Part shown: piece after piece, positions 9,276 through 19,467 of the stretch
Position numbering within the stretch: the stretch's first letter is position 1
How the letters are laid out: each line of letters starts with the position of its first letter
NCBI RefSeq assembly: GCF_947495845.1
Contig: NZ_CANMAO010000031.1
Location: forward strand, 1-45,315
Reading direction: 5' to 3'
DNA length: 45,315 nucleotides
From: an uncultured Endozoicomonas sp.
GTDB taxonomy: Bacteria; Pseudomonadota; Gammaproteobacteria; Pseudomonadales; Endozoicomonadaceae
Made by a program: the position numbers and the translations under genes
The notes under the pieces: model-generated
Seen by the model: only the letters and a program-made list of their open reading frames with translations
What the model was told of the DNA's origin: nothing
Database searches by the model: none

Positions 9276-9968
9276 ATGTCCGGTAAAACAATTTTAATCG
9301 TCGATGATGAAGCACCCATCCGTGAAATGGTGGCTATGGCTCTGGAAATGGCAGGCTATCATTGCATTGAAGCGGCTGATGCGAAACAGGCACACTCACT
9401 GGTGGTCGATCACAAGCCAGACCTTATCCTGCTTGACTGGATGCTGCCGGACATCTCTGGCATTGAGCTTGCCCGACGCCTGAAACGAGATCAAATGACG
9501 GCAGAAATTCCGATCATCATGCTGACCGCGAAAGGCGAAGAGGACCATAAAATTCAGGGTCTTGAAACCGGAGCGGATGATTACATCACCAAACCGTTTT
9601 CTCCCCGTGAGCTGGCAGCCCGGCTAAAAGCCGTACTTCGCAGAACTCAGGGTATGGATGAACAAACGCCTATCGTCGTAAAAGGTCTTGAACTGGATCC
9701 AGTCAGTCACCGTGTCAGTATTGATGGAGACCCTGCAGAAATGGGCCCAACTGAATACCGATTACTGCAATTCTTTCTCACACATCAAGAGCGAGCATAC
9801 TCTCGAGGACAGTTGCTTGATCAAGTCTGGGGTGGCAATGTGTATGTTGAAGAAAGAACCGTGGATGTTCATATCCGCCGTCTAAGAAAAGCGCTGGGCA
9901 GTGACTATGAAAACTTCATTCAGACAGTCCGGGGAACGGGTTACCGATTCTCTATCAAAGCGGCATGA
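9276..9968 (+). CDS. phoB: Phosphate regulon response regulator
   Basis: A 230-residue OmpR/PhoB-class regulator. The receiver domain (residues ~4-120) has the acidic pair D10-D11, phospho-acceptor D54 ([10 protein letters not shown]), the T in [10 protein letters not shown] and the conserved K in [11 protein letters not shown]. The C-terminal winged helix (~130-228) contains [21 protein letters not shown] and [12 protein letters not shown]. It activates phosphate-starvation genes by binding PHO boxes after phosphorylation by PhoR, encoded 33 nt downstream. No pst genes are in the window. The 5' leader carries the 9025-9237 repeat element. Confidence 0.95.
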   Translation: MSGKTILIVDDEAPIREMVAMALEMAGYHCIEAADAKQAHSLVVDHKPDLILLDWMLPDISGIELARRLKRDQMTAEIPIIMLTAKGEEDHKIQGLETGADDYITKPFSPRELAARLKAVLRRTQGMDEQTPIVVKGLELDPVSHRVSIDGDPAEMGPTEYRLLQFFLTHQERAYSRGQLLDQVWGGNVYVEERTVDVHIRRLRKALGSDYENFIQTVRGTGYRFSIKAA

Positions 9969-10001
9969 TGCTAATATTTCTGCCTGTTAACGGAATTACC
10001 T

Positions 10002-11330
10002 GTGAAAACATCGATTCGCTCCTGGTTTACCGGCCGTATGATTACGGTTCTAACGGTAGGATTGATTGCCGGATGGCTGGCCGACCGGGTTTTTCTCGGG
10101 CTTTTTCTTGCCGTTCTTTTTTACCTGGCCTGGAGTCATTATCAACTCAGCAGGTTACTCAACTGGCTGAACGAAGCGTCACATAAAGAACTGGACCCTC
10201 CAGAAAGTTCGGGTATCTGGGGTGATATTTTTGACGGCATTTATCGTATACAACGAAAACATAGTCGCTCCAAACAACGCCTGACTAATGTTATTGAACG
10301 CATTCAGGAGTCTACCGCAGCCTTGAATGACGGCATTATTATGGCCGATAAAAATGGCGGGCTGGAATGGTGGAACCGTGCCGCTGGAGAGCACCTTGGA
10401 TTGCAAATGCCTGACGATCAGGGGCAACCCTTGACCAACCTGGTCAGAAATCCAAAGTTTGCCGCTTATATGGAAAACAGTCGCGGTAAAGAGCCGATCA
10501 AAATTGACTCTCCTGCCCACACCAATCGTCAGCTGCAAATCGCCATTACCGTTTATGGTCAGGGCAATCGACTGCTCTTGGTAAGAGATGTCACCCGCCT
10601 ACATCAGCTCGAAATTATGCGCACCGACTTTGTGGCCAATGTTTCCCATGAGTTAAGAACGCCGTTAACCGTCATATCCGGTTATCTGGAAACAATGATG
10701 GACAGCGCCGATCAAAACACCAACATCCCTCCTGTATTTAATCGGGCCCTTGGGCAAATGCAGGAACAAGCTACCCGAATGCAACGACTGATTGAAGATT
10801 TACTGCTGCTCTCCCGACTTGAAGCAACCGAACCTGAAAGACTAAACCGGTCGGTATCACTGAAACCTTTATTAAAAGGGATAGTCGACGATGCACGTGC
10901 ATTAAGTGGTGATAATCAACATCAGGTCAAACTGAAGTGCGAGGATGACGCGTTTTTATCTGGCGATACCATGGAGCTTCGAAGTGCGTTCTCCAACCTG
11001 ATATACAATGCTATTCGCTATACTCCGGCCGGTGGAAAAGTGACCGTAAAGTGGCATCAGAATGAAGAGGGTGGTCATTTGATAGTAGAAGACAATGGTA
11101 TTGGTATTGACCCACTGTACATCCCAAGGCTGACAGAACGATTCTACCGGGTCGATAAAAGCCGCAGTAATGTAACGGGTGGCACCGGGTTGGGGCTTGC
11201 TATTGTAAAGCATGTTTTATTAAGGCATGACGGGCGAATCACCATCAGCAGCCACCCAGGCAAAGGCAGTCGGTTTACCTGTCACTTCCCACCAGCAAGA
11301 GTCATTCAACCGGAAGTTACCACAGAATAA
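10002..11330 (+). CDS. phoR: Phosphate regulon sensor histidine kinase
   Basis: A 442-residue inner-membrane kinase starting with GTG. Two close hydrophobic segments lie at residues ~13-44, without a large periplasmic loop, as usual for PhoR. A PAS domain follows (~95-195; ALNDGIIMADKNGGLEWWNRAA). HisKA contains phospho-acceptor H216 (NVSHELRTPLTVISGYLE). HATPase_c has N-box NAIRYTPAGGKV, G1 DNGIGI, the F-box TERFYRVDKSRS and G2 GGTGLGLAIVKHV. It phosphorylates PhoB when phosphate is low, normally through contact with the Pst system and PhoU. It is co-transcribed with phoB and followed by the terminator at 11349. Confidence 0.95.
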   Translation: MKTSIRSWFTGRMITVLTVGLIAGWLADRVFLGLFLAVLFYLAWSHYQLSRLLNWLNEASHKELDPPESSGIWGDIFDGIYRIQRKHSRSKQRLTNVIERIQESTAALNDGIIMADKNGGLEWWNRAAGEHLGLQMPDDQGQPLTNLVRNPKFAAYMENSRGKEPIKIDSPAHTNRQLQIAITVYGQGNRLLLVRDVTRLHQLEIMRTDFVANVSHELRTPLTVISGYLETMMDSADQNTNIPPVFNRALGQMQEQATRMQRLIEDLLLLSRLEATEPERLNRSVSLKPLLKGIVDDARALSGDNQHQVKLKCEDDAFLSGDTMELRSAFSNLIYNAIRYTPAGGKVTVKWHQNEEGGHLIVEDNGIGIDPLYIPRLTERFYRVDKSRSNVTGGTGLGLAIVKHVLLRHDGRITISSHPGKGSRFTCHFPPARVIQPEVTTE

Positions 11331-11348
11331 ACACGTTTTTCATACAAC

Positions 11349-11376
11349 AAAAAAAGAGGCTAACAGCCCCTTTTTT
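11349..11376. terminator. Bidirectional terminator between phoR and hns
   Basis: A-run, stem and T-run: AAAAAAGAGGCT-AAC-AGCCCCTTTTTT, with one mismatch in the stem. The two genes converge here, and A/T runs on both sides allow termination of both. Confidence 0.8.
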
Positions 11377-11394
11377 AAATGGTAAAATCGAAAC

Positions 11395-11838
11395 TTATCC
11401 TTCGATTTCAACCAGTGCGCAGTCAAGACGCTTCTTACCAGTACGTTCCAGATATGCCTGGAAGTCGCTTGGCAGACGGCCAGTAGTAGCACCATCCCAC
11501 TTCACGCTTTCACCAGATTCAGTCTGGTATTCGAAGGTGTACTTCTGAATGTTTCTTTTACGACGCTTTGGCGCATCATCGCTAAGATCCAGATCACCCA
11601 GACCCAGATCGTTCATGGAAACGCCACGATCAGCCATGATCTGCTTGATCGCTTCAACGCTTTCCTGTTTCTTCTGACGCTTTTCTTCTTCTTTAGCGCG
11701 CACTTCCTGCTTTTCAGTCAGGACATCATTCAGTCTGGAAATAACACGTTCCAGATCTTCAGCGTGCACATCTTTGAATAGAGCACGCATACGAGTTTTA
11801 CTGCTCAGGCGATGTAGAACTTCATCAAAAATATTCAT
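11395..11838 (-). CDS. hns: H-NS family nucleoid-associated protein
   Basis: A 147-residue H-NS/StpA-like silencer. The N-terminal ~1-65 is a charged coiled-coil oligomerisation region (MNIFDEVLHRLSSKTRMRAL, then RAKEEEKRQKKQ), followed by a linker with a basic patch (KRRKR, 91-95). The C-terminal DNA-binding domain is YQTESGESVKWDGATTGRLP, with TGR at 119-121 in place of the usual QGR AT-hook-like loop. I chose the ATG at 11838: GGAG lies ten bases upstream and homologues start here; the longer reading to 11892 runs into a repeat. H-NS binds AT-rich, often acquired DNA and represses it. A palindromic repeat starts 47 nt upstream. Confidence 0.88.
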   Translation of the reverse strand: MNIFDEVLHRLSSKTRMRALFKDVHAEDLERVISRLNDVLTEKQEVRAKEEEKRQKKQESVEAIKQIMADRGVSMNDLGLGDLDLSDDAPKRRKRNIQKYTFEYQTESGESVKWDGATTGRLPSDFQAYLERTGKKRLDCALVEIEG

Positions 11839-11884
11839 TGAATATACGACTCCTTGGTCTTGATAGGACTTCCCGAAAAGGAAA

Positions 11885-12027
11885 ATACCCATCGATTTTC
11901 AAGTTGATACTTTGTTGGCTGCGTTTATGCCCTCGGGTGCTTGTTCACCCCGATCACCTATTACTCATAGACGCGTGGGATTTACTCGATTGCCGCCGCG
12001 TATCGGCTTGAATTTCTTTGGGCAAAA
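11885..12027. repeat. Palindromic intergenic repeat, copy 1 (upstream of hns)
   Basis: Shares with copy 2 (22989-23113) the blocks ATACCC at the edge, TTTCAAGTTG-TACTTTGTTGG, CCCGATCACCTA and TTGCCGCCGCGTA. The ends are inverted repeats (TTCAAGTTGATAC against GTATCGGCTTGAA), and an inner hairpin CTAT-TACTC-ATAG sits in the middle. It is about 14 nt longer than copy 2. No coding potential is evident. It occupies the hns upstream region in the same orientation as copy 2 upstream of lrp. Confidence 0.75.
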
Positions 12028-12272
12028 TACAATTAACTCGACGTCTTTATACAGCAAGATTTTTTTAGATGGAAGTACCATTATATGGATAAAATAAATA
12101 AAGTGAATAATAGACAGCAGAAAATTTTCAATTAAACATGAAAGGTAATGTACAAAAAGGACGATAAATCGTCACTTTTTAAAGACACCAGTGATTATTC
12201 TACTCGCGACTATGACAAAAGCGGATCACCGATTTAGAAAAGAAAACGACTGTTCATTAATAGCAACACCCA
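12028..12272. other. Intergenic region, mostly featureless AT-rich DNA
   Basis: Between copy 1 of the palindromic repeat and the end of the SpoVR gene. Apart from the terminator at 12154-12180 I see no gene, tRNA or clear promoter. It may hold the distal part of the hns promoter. Confidence 0.5.
12154..12180. terminator. Terminator downstream of the SpoVR-YeaH-PrkA operon
   Basis: AAAAAGGACGAT-AA-ATCGTCACTTTTT: a long stem with one bulge, flanked by an A-run and a T-run, so it could act in either direction. It lies 93 nt beyond the 3' end of the minus-strand SpoVR gene. Confidence 0.65.
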
Positions 12273-13781
12273 TCACTTTTTCTTTCGCTTTTTATTTTCA
12301 CTGCACTCCCAGCTTTGGGTGACCACACCGCCTTCACAAGATTCAATTTCTACATCAAACTGCCAGATCCGGTGAATATGTTTTAATAGCTCATCCGTTT
12401 CTTTACCAAGCGGTCTCCCCTGATGTTGATAGTGTCGAAGTGTCAGTTTCCTATCTCCCCGGATATCCACGTTATACACTTGAATATTAGGCTCGCGGTT
12501 ACCTAAATTGTATTGCGACGCCAAAGACTCCCGAATCGCTTTATACCCCAAATCATCATGAATACTATCAACTTCAAGATAGGATTTTGACTCATCATCA
12601 AGCACCGTAAAGAGCCTTAAATCTCTCATCACTTTGGGTGATAGGAACTGCAGAATAAAGCTCTCATCCTTAAAGTTTTTCATGGCGAAATGAACAGTCT
12701 GCAACCAATCACTGCCTGCGATATCGGGAAACCACTCACGATCCTCGCTGGTCGGATTGTCACATATACGACGAATATCCATAAAAATACTAAAACCAAG
12801 AGTGTATGGATTAATGCCACTGTAATAAGGGCTGTCAAATTCTGGCTGCAGAATCACACTGGAATGGGCATGAAGAAATTCCAGCATAAACCCATCAGAG
12901 ACTTTACCTTCATTGTAAAGTTCATGAATCAGGTGGTAGTGCCAGAAGCACGCCCAGCCTTCATTCATGACCTGAGTCTGCCGTTGTGGATAGTAATATT
13001 GAGCAATCTTTCTTGAGATTCTCATCAACTCACGCTGCCATGTCTCCAGTAGCGGCGCATTTTTTTCAAAGAAATACAGCAGATTTTCTTCAGGATCCGG
13101 TGGGAAGCGAGTTTCTTTTTCTTCCTCCGCTTTTTCAGTTTTAGGAATGGTTGTCCAGATGTCGTTTAATGTCCGCTGAATATATTCCGCACGCTCATCT
13201 TGTCGTGCTTTTTCCTGCTCCGCAGAAAGTGGCCGGGGTCGCTTGTATCGATTCACACCCTGATTCATCAATGCATGGCAGGCATCGATAATGTCTTCTA
13301 CCGCTTCTACTCCGTATTTTTCTTCACACTGTGTAATGTAATTTTTGGCAAACAGTAAGTAATCAATAATCGACTCTGCATCCGTCCAGGTTCGGAACAG
13401 GTAATTGCCTTTAAAGAAAGAGTTATGTCCGTAGCTGGCATGCGCCAATACCAATGCCTGCATGGTAATCGTGTTTTCTTCCATCAAATAGGCAATACAC
13501 GGATTGGAATTAATCACGATCTCATAGGCCAATCCCATCCGGCCACGCTGGTAGTTTTGCTGAGTATGCAAAAAATGCTTGCCGAAGCTCCAATGGTTAT
13601 ACATCAATGGCATACCCGTTGATGCGTAGGCATCCATCATTTGTTCAGAGCTGATAATTTCAATTTGATTCGGGTAGGTATCCAGTTGAAAGCGATCTGC
13701 CAGCCGAGCCAGCTCACGGTCATATTCCTGAATCAGCTCAAAAGTCCACTCAGGTCCCGTTGAAATTAATTGATCGCTCAT
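12273..13781 (-). CDS. ycgB: SpoVR family protein (YcgB-like)
   Basis: A 502-residue protein of full family length (E. coli YcgB 510). Conserved stretches include [57 protein letters not shown], and [22 protein letters not shown], all rich in His/Glu that are invariant in SpoVR. It ends in a basic tail (KKRKKK). Biochemical function is not established; in enterobacteria it acts with YeaG and YeaH in stationary-phase and nitrogen-starvation survival. Its ATG overlaps the stop of the yeaH homologue by 4 nt (13778-13781), so it is the third gene of a translationally coupled operon. Confidence 0.93.
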   Translation of the reverse strand: MSDQLISTGPEWTFELIQEYDRELARLADRFQLDTYPNQIEIISSEQMMDAYASTGMPLMYNHWSFGKHFLHTQQNYQRGRMGLAYEIVINSNPCIAYLMEENTITMQALVLAHASYGHNSFFKGNYLFRTWTDAESIIDYLLFAKNYITQCEEKYGVEAVEDIIDACHALMNQGVNRYKRPRPLSAEQEKARQDERAEYIQRTLNDIWTTIPKTEKAEEEKETRFPPDPEENLLYFFEKNAPLLETWQRELMRISRKIAQYYYPQRQTQVMNEGWACFWHYHLIHELYNEGKVSDGFMLEFLHAHSSVILQPEFDSPYYSGINPYTLGFSIFMDIRRICDNPTSEDREWFPDIAGSDWLQTVHFAMKNFKDESFILQFLSPKVMRDLRLFTVLDDESKSYLEVDSIHDDLGYKAIRESLASQYNLGNREPNIQVYNVDIRGDRKLTLRHYQHQGRPLGKETDELLKHIHRIWQFDVEIESCEGGVVTQSWECSENKKRKKK

Positions 13782-15058
13782 GCATTTTCCTTTTTCTCAA
13801 ACAGCTTCCTGAATACCGGGTAGATATCACTGGGGGCTTTTATTTGTTGCATGGCAAAGTGATCCGGAAACTTACCCGCAATCCCTTCATATTCACGCCA
13901 TAAATTCTGATGAGCGCGGTCGGTAATTTCGACATAACAGTAATATTGAACCTTCTGCATAATCTCTTCTGACAGAATTTTTGTGCAAACGCTGGAGTCG
14001 CCTTCCCAGTTATCACCATCGGATGCCTGGGCGACATAAATATTCCAATCGGCCGGATTGAATCGCTTATTGATAACATCTCGAGTCATTTCCAGAGCAC
14101 TGGAGACAATGGTTCCGCCGGTTTCTCTGGAATAAAAAAAGTCATCTTCATCCACTTCTTTCGCAGCCGTGTGATGGCGAATAAACACCACTTCGATCTC
14201 TTTATAATTTCTCTGGAGGAACAGGTAGAGAAGAATAAAGAACCGCTTAGCCATGTCTTTTATGTCTTGGGTCATGGAACCAGAGACGTCCATCACGCAA
14301 AAAATCACGGCTTTGTTGCTGGGTGAAGGGACTTTGACCATGTTGTTATACTTCAGGTCAAAATCATCAATGAAGGGCAGTTTTTTCAGTTTTTCATTCA
14401 GTTCTCGAATCCGCTCCTTTAACGCCAGCACCTTTTCCTGATCTGTCACTTCAGGGCTGACTTCCATTTCGCGTAGCTCTTTTTTCAGCGCTCGAATTTC
14501 ACGACGATTGCCGCCGGAAAGTGCAATTCTTCGAGCATGAGCAGACTTCAATGAGCGGATAATATTTAACCGATCAGGAGAACCAGCCGTGGTATAACCC
14601 GCCTGACGGATTTTGAAATCCATCATATCTTCTAACTGTTTTCTCTCGAGGTTTGGCAGTTCAAGATTGTCGAACATGTGCTCCAAAAATTCATCGTGGT
14701 TGATCTGGAAACTGAATTCATCCATACCATCGCCACTGTTTCCGGCCTGTCCTTTACCAGAACCGGAACCACCTCCACCGCCTGGAGGTCGTTTAATACG
14801 ATCCCCTGCCGTAAATTCTTTATTGCCTGGATGAACCTGTTTGTAATGACCACCCTGGCCATGACGGAACGTTGGCTCAGACAAGTCTTTATTCGGGATA
14901 GTGACTTCACTGCCGGACACAACATCGGTGATTGATCGTTTATTCACCGCGTCCGATACTGCTTTTTTAATGTGCTTTTTGTAGCGCTCCAAAAACCGCT
15001 GACGATTGACGGTACTTTTATTTTTACCGTTCAACCGTCGATCGATAATCATGCTCAT
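13778..15058 (-). CDS. yeaH: YeaH/DUF444 family protein (VWA-like)
   Basis: A 426-residue protein opening [20 protein letters not shown], as in YeaH. A glycine-rich linker ([13 protein letters not shown]) follows near residue 95. The C-terminal half has the von Willebrand A-like metal site [16 protein letters not shown] (DxSxS) and [12 protein letters not shown] chose the ATG at 15058 because AAGGA lies eight bases upstream; an in-frame GTG at 15064 is too close to it. The protein is a partner of PrkA kinase and SpoVR. It sits 75 nt downstream of prkA and overlaps the SpoVR gene. Confidence 0.93.
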   Translation of the reverse strand: MSMIIDRRLNGKNKSTVNRQRFLERYKKHIKKAVSDAVNKRSITDVVSGSEVTIPNKDLSEPTFRHGQGGHYKQVHPGNKEFTAGDRIKRPPGGGGGSGSGKGQAGNSGDGMDEFSFQINHDEFLEHMFDNLELPNLERKQLEDMMDFKIRQAGYTTAGSPDRLNIIRSLKSAHARRIALSGGNRREIRALKKELREMEVSPEVTDQEKVLALKERIRELNEKLKKLPFIDDFDLKYNNMVKVPSPSNKAVIFCVMDVSGSMTQDIKDMAKRFFILLYLFLQRNYKEIEVVFIRHHTAAKEVDEDDFFYSRETGGTIVSSALEMTRDVINKRFNPADWNIYVAQASDGDNWEGDSSVCTKILSEEIMQKVQYYCYVEITDRAHQNLWREYEGIAGKFPDHFAMQQIKAPSDIYPVFRKLFEKKENA

Positions 15059-15133
15059 GTACACATTCCTTGTGTATGCTGACTGTCGGCAACCCCGTCA
15101 GGATTACCGACCTACGACAACCTCTTACTATTT

Positions 15134-17056
15134 TTACTGTGATTTACGAACGCGGATATACCATTCTGCCAGCAGCCGCACCTGCTTCTCGGTATAACCT
15201 CTTTCCACCATTCGCTTCACAAATTCATTGTGCTTACGCTGATCTTCATTGCTGCCTTTGGCATTGAACGAAATGACTGGCAGTAAGTCTTCGGTATTCG
15301 AAAACATTTTCTTTTCAATCACCGAGCGCATTTTTTCATAGCTGAGCCAGCTTGGATTTCTACCTTCGTGGTTCGCTCTGGCTCTCAATACAAAATTCAC
15401 CACTTCATTACGGAAATCTTTAGGATTAGCAATGCTGGCGGCTTTCTCGATTTTCTCCAACTCATCGTTGATGGCGGATCGATCGAGGATATCGCCCGTT
15501 TCAGGATCGCGATATTCCTGATCCTGAATCCAGAAATCTGCGTAGGTGATGTATCGGTCAAAAATATTTTGCCCGTACTCAGAGTAAGACTCCAGATAGG
15601 CCGTTTGAATTTCTTTACCAAGAGACTCAATGTATTTTGGCGCCAGGAACTCTTTCACAAACCTGAGATAACGCTCGTGCACTTCTTTGGGGAACTGCTG
15701 CTGTTCAATCTGTTGCTCTAGCACATACAGCATATGCACGGGATTAGCGGCTATTTCGGTTGGGTCGAAGTTAAATACTTTGGAGAGAATCTTAAACGCA
15801 AAACGAGTGGATAAACCCTCCATGCCTTCATCAACACCAGCCGCATCTCTGTACTCTTGAAGCGGCTTGGCATTCGGGTCGGTGTCCTTCAGGTTCTCAC
15901 CGTCGTATACCCGCATCTTGGAGTAGACATTGGAGTTTTCCGGCTCTTTCACTCTGGAGAGAACCGTAAATTTAGCCAACATTTTTAAGGTATCTGGCGC
16001 ACAAGGTGCGGACTTCAATGAGCTGTTCGACAACAGCTTTTCGTAAATCAGAATTTCTTCAGTCACCCGGGTGCAATACGGCACTTTGACAATATTCACC
16101 CGGTCAATAAAGGCTTCATTAGTCTTATTGTTTTTAAAGGTCTGCCATTCTGATTCGTTCGAGTGCGCAAGAATAACACCGTTGAAAGGAATAGCGCCCA
16201 TACCCTCAGTACTGTTGTAATTGCCTTCTTGAGTGGCCGTCAAAAGAGGGTGGAGTACCTTAACTGGCGCTTTAAACATCTCCACGAATTCCATCATGCC
16301 CTGGTTAGCGCGACAGAGTGCACCGGAGAAGCTGTAAGCATCGGGGTCGTCTTGAGAATATTCTTCCAGCTGACGTATATCCACTTTACCCACCAGGCTG
16401 GAAATATCCTGATTATTTTCATCGCCGGGTTCCGTTTTAGCGATGGCGACCTGATTCAGAATACTGGGATGCAGTTTCACTACCTTGAACTTGCTGATGT
16501 CACCACCAAACTCATTCAGTCGTTTGACGGCCCAGGGTGACATGATACCGCCAAGGTAACGATTAGGAATGCCATACTCTTTTTCGAGAATATCGCTGTC
16601 TTCAGATGGGTCAAAAAGATTCAGTGGTGATTCAAAAACAGGGGAACCCTTGATCGCATAAAAAGGCACTTTTTCCATTAATGCCTTCAACCGTTCCGCC
16701 AATGATGACTTACCGCCACCCACCGGCCCTAACAAATAAAGAATCTGCTTTTTCTCCTCAAGCCCTTGAGCAGAATGCATGAAATAAGAAACAATCTGTT
16801 CTATAGCCTCTTCCATGCCATAGAACTCTTTAAACGCAGGGTATCGTTTAATCAGTTTGTTGGAGAATATACGACTGAGTCTCGTATCCCTGGAGGTGTC
16901 CACCATTTCTGGTTCGCCAATCGCCATCAACATACGTTCTGCGCCGGTCGCGTAGGCAGAAGAGTCTTCTCTACATAGAGAAAGGTACTCTTCGATCGTT
17001 AACTCTTCCTGTTGTGTTTCCTGATACCGTTGCTGATAGTTATTAAAGATATCCAT
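15134..17056 (-). CDS. yeaG: PrkA/YeaG serine protein kinase (AAA+ type)
   Basis: A 640-residue protein closely matching YeaG (644 aa). It starts MDIFNNYQQRYQETQQEE. The AAA+ domain has Walker A LLGPVGGGKSSLAERLK near residue 105, then an extended ATPase region with VILAHSNESEWQTF. The C-terminal PrkA domain contains RDPETGDILDRSAINDELEK and FRNEVVNFVLRARA. I chose the ATG at 17056 (GGTG five bases upstream, matches the family start) over one 21 nt earlier. PrkA proteins bind ATP and phosphorylate or process targets during starvation. It is first in the operon PrkA-YeaH-SpoVR. Confidence 0.95.
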   Translation of the reverse strand: MDIFNNYQQRYQETQQEELTIEEYLSLCREDSSAYATGAERMLMAIGEPEMVDTSRDTRLSRIFSNKLIKRYPAFKEFYGMEEAIEQIVSYFMHSAQGLEEKKQILYLLGPVGGGKSSLAERLKALMEKVPFYAIKGSPVFESPLNLFDPSEDSDILEKEYGIPNRYLGGIMSPWAVKRLNEFGGDISKFKVVKLHPSILNQVAIAKTEPGDENNQDISSLVGKVDIRQLEEYSQDDPDAYSFSGALCRANQGMMEFVEMFKAPVKVLHPLLTATQEGNYNSTEGMGAIPFNGVILAHSNESEWQTFKNNKTNEAFIDRVNIVKVPYCTRVTEEILIYEKLLSNSSLKSAPCAPDTLKMLAKFTVLSRVKEPENSNVYSKMRVYDGENLKDTDPNAKPLQEYRDAAGVDEGMEGLSTRFAFKILSKVFNFDPTEIAANPVHMLYVLEQQIEQQQFPKEVHERYLRFVKEFLAPKYIESLGKEIQTAYLESYSEYGQNIFDRYITYADFWIQDQEYRDPETGDILDRSAINDELEKIEKAASIANPKDFRNEVVNFVLRARANHEGRNPSWLSYEKMRSVIEKKMFSNTEDLLPVISFNAKGSNEDQRKHNEFVKRMVERGYTEKQVRLLAEWYIRVRKSQ

Positions 17057-17375
17057 GCCGTCACCAATCCCTGTCATTAGCTGAGTCTATTCACCAGTAG
17101 CCGAACTGAAAGTCACCTCTTTCATAAATGGCTATCGGCAAAGTCAGAACTTTGACCACATTTTTTTATATTTTCTGGCTCCGAGGGGTTGATGACAGAA
17201 ATTCAGGTGACAACATTACTGAAAAATTGGTCATCACTCATTAGTGCCACACAAAAACAGAGACAAAAAGCGATAGAAAAATATGATGTGAAGAGACAGC
17301 ACCGAGACCATCGGGAAATTCCTTTTCCCGATCACACGATTCTTCAGTTCATCATTTTATAATGTGGATTTTTGG
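17057..17375. other. Intergenic region between the bkd operon and prkA
   Basis: Contains a perfect 9-bp inverted repeat, ATCGGGAAA / TTTCCCGAT with a 5-nt loop (17310-17332). It lies 44 nt beyond the E2 stop and is the best candidate for the bkd operon 3' end, although no T-run follows on the minus strand. The rest should carry the prkA promoter; I could not pick out convincing -35/-10 boxes. Confidence 0.5.
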
Positions 17376-18464
17376 CTACTTCTGCAACTGCTTAATCATA
17401 CAATGGAGAAAGCGGGTTGCTTCACCGCCGGTGGCTGCACGATGATCAAACGACAGTGACAGAGGAAGCATTCGATGACTTTCCGGCTTGCCATTCACAC
17501 TGACAATTTCTTCCCTTAAACGACCCACACCAACAATACTGACCATGGGAGGCACTACAATCGGTGTTGCATACTTGCCAGCAAACACACCAAAGTTACT
17601 CAAAGTAATGGTTGCGCCCTGCAGCTCTGAATTCGGTAGGCTTCTTTCTTCCACACCCTTTCTTAATTCTTTGATTGCTGAACGAATCTGGGTCTTTTTT
17701 ATATTCCCGGCATCACGAATGACCGGAACAAACAATCCTTCCTTACTGTCCACAGCCAACCCAAGATCAACCTGATCATGCAACTGACGACTCATGGTTG
17801 CACCATCAAACCAGGCATTCAATGCAGGCTCTTCTTTGCAGGCATGCGCTAAAGCCTGAATAAGACGCACCGTAATATCTTCACCAGATTTCCAGTGATC
17901 AATATCCACATCATCAAACAACGTAACCGGCACAACAGAGGCATGGGATTCCGCCATTGAGCGCGCCATGTGTTTACGGACGCCTTGTAATGGCTCAGGG
18001 TTTTGCAATGGATATGACTTTTCAACAGGCGCATTTTTACGTTGTCTGGCAGCAGAGCCAAGATCAACATGAAATTGCTTTGCCAATGAATCCAGGCTTT
18101 TTATATTCCGCGATGAGAGCGACGATGACGCTGAATCAGGCTCAGGGGCACCGACAATAAACGACTCTTCATTAGAGGTTTCTGCCTCATTAGCCACCAA
18201 TTTACCAACAACGGTACCGCTGTCTTCCTGATCAGAAACAAACTCCACCAGCGGCGCGCCCGTTAGCACTGTATCGCCAGCTTGACCACACAAACGGGCA
18301 ATAACTCCGGAGCAAGGTGCAGGAACATCCACAACAGCTTTCGCTGTTTCCACAGACACCATCAAATCGTCTTCGCGGATACTGTCACCTTCTTTGATAT
18401 GCCATTCGACAATATCCGCTTCGGGAATCCCTTCACCAAGGTCGGGCAAATTAAAAAAACGCAT
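17376..18464 (-). CDS. bkdB: Branched-chain 2-oxoacid dehydrogenase E2 (dihydrolipoyl acyltransferase)
   Basis: A 362-residue E2. The lipoyl domain (1-~80) carries lipoyl-lysine K42 in MVSVETAKAVVDVPAP. The peripheral-subunit-binding region (~115-145, SLDSLAKQFHVDLGSAARQR) is short and lacks the GRIxxxDV end normally seen. The catalytic domain (~155-362) ends SFDHRAATGGEATRFL: catalytic His at 341, but Thr345 where most E2s have Asp (HxxxDG). The ATG at 18464 is preceded by AAAGG; the reading extending to 18581 runs into E1beta and is not used. It transfers the branched acyl group from E1 to CoA. Last gene of the operon; no E3 gene is nearby. Confidence 0.9.
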   Translation of the reverse strand: MRFFNLPDLGEGIPEADIVEWHIKEGDSIREDDLMVSVETAKAVVDVPAPCSGVIARLCGQAGDTVLTGAPLVEFVSDQEDSGTVVGKLVANEAETSNEESFIVGAPEPDSASSSLSSRNIKSLDSLAKQFHVDLGSAARQRKNAPVEKSYPLQNPEPLQGVRKHMARSMAESHASVVPVTLFDDVDIDHWKSGEDITVRLIQALAHACKEEPALNAWFDGATMSRQLHDQVDLGLAVDSKEGLFVPVIRDAGNIKKTQIRSAIKELRKGVEERSLPNSELQGATITLSNFGVFAGKYATPIVVPPMVSIVGVGRLREEIVSVNGKPESHRMLPLSLSFDHRAATGGEATRFLHCMIKQLQK

Positions 18465-18486
18465 GACTTTACCTTTGTTCTCGTTA

Positions 18487-19467
18487 TTAGTTAGCCAGTG
18501 TCTTAATGGAAGCTCTGACAATATCGTCGGTATGGGGTAAATAGTGATCCTCCATCCGATAGTAAGGCATTGTCGTATCAAACCCGGTTACTCGCTCCAC
18601 CGGTGATTTCAGGTCATCAAAAGCACGTTCCATCAACCCTGCAGAGATTTCTGCCCCCACACCAAAGCTGCGACAAGCTTCATGAACAATTACACATCGT
18701 CCTGTCTTTCTTACTGAAGCCAGAATTGTCTCCATATCGAGAGGCTTAATGGTGGCAACATCAATCACCTCGGCAGAAATGCCATGTCCTTCCAATAAGC
18801 TGGCAGCCTCCATAGTTTCATTGATAGAAGCTCCCCAACTCACCAGCGTAACGTCCTGCCCGACTTTCAACGTAAAGCAGGTGTCTAAAGGCAATGGTTC
18901 ACTATTTTCATCGATGGCTTTCTTACTCGCCCGGTATATGCGCTTGGGCTCAAGAAAAATAACGGGATCTGGCTCGTTAATCGCCGCGCGCAACAAGCCA
19001 TAGGCTCTGACAGGGGATGAAGGAATCACCACTCTTAAGCCGGGTATATGAGCAAACAATGCTTCAGTACTTTCTGAATGGTGTTCCGGTGCATGAATAC
19101 CGCCCCCGAATGGTGCGCGTAGAACTAAAGGACAGGATAAACGTCCACGGGTTCGGTTTCTCATCCGGGCTGCATGACAGATCAACTGCTCCATAGCAGG
19201 AAAGATAAAACCCATAAACTGTATTTCAGCAACTGGTTTTAACCCTTGAGCGGCCATGCCAACACTGATACCCGCAATCAGGGTTTCCGCCAGCGGTGTA
19301 TCAATAACACGCTTCAAGCCGTATTTATCTCTAAGCCCCTGAGTTGCCCGAAATACACCACCATTAACGCCTATATCCTCCCCTAGCAGAACTACGTTCG
19401 GATCAGCAGCCATCGCATGATCCATTGCTAGATTCACTGCCTCAACCATTGTCAGATCTTTACTCAT
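18487..19467 (-). CDS. bkdA2: Branched-chain 2-oxoacid dehydrogenase E1 beta subunit
   Basis: A 326-residue transketolase-like beta subunit: MVEAVNLAMDHAMAADPNVV, GEDIGVNGGVFRATQGLRDKYG, DTPLAETLIAGISVGMAAQG and RAPFGGGIHAPEHHSE, then the transketolase C domain (VIDVATIKPLDMETI). It pairs with E1 alpha to decarboxylate branched 2-oxoacids with thiamine diphosphate. I chose the ATG at 19467 since GGAGG lies eight bases upstream; an in-frame GTG at 19476 abuts that RBS. The start overlaps the end of the E1 alpha gene by 8 nt. Confidence 0.93.
   Translation of the reverse strand: MSKDLTMVEAVNLAMDHAMAADPNVVLLGEDIGVNGGVFRATQGLRDKYGLKRVIDTPLAETLIAGISVGMAAQGLKPVAEIQFMGFIFPAMEQLICHAARMRNRTRGRLSCPLVLRAPFGGGIHAPEHHSESTEALFAHIPGLRVVIPSSPVRAYGLLRAAINEPDPVIFLEPKRIYRASKKAIDENSEPLPLDTCFTLKVGQDVTLVSWGASINETMEAASLLEGHGISAEVIDVATIKPLDMETILASVRKTGRCVIVHEACRSFGVGAEISAGLMERAFDDLKSPVERVTGFDTTMPYYRMEDHYLPHTDDIVRASIKTLAN

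Noticed and set aside
17376-17450. E2 active-site mutation (Thr345 in place of Asp) as evidence of an inactive enzyme
   Set aside because: The catalytic His is kept and similar HRAxTGG motifs are, as far as I recall, found in this E2 subgroup; it is noted as unusual but not called a defect.
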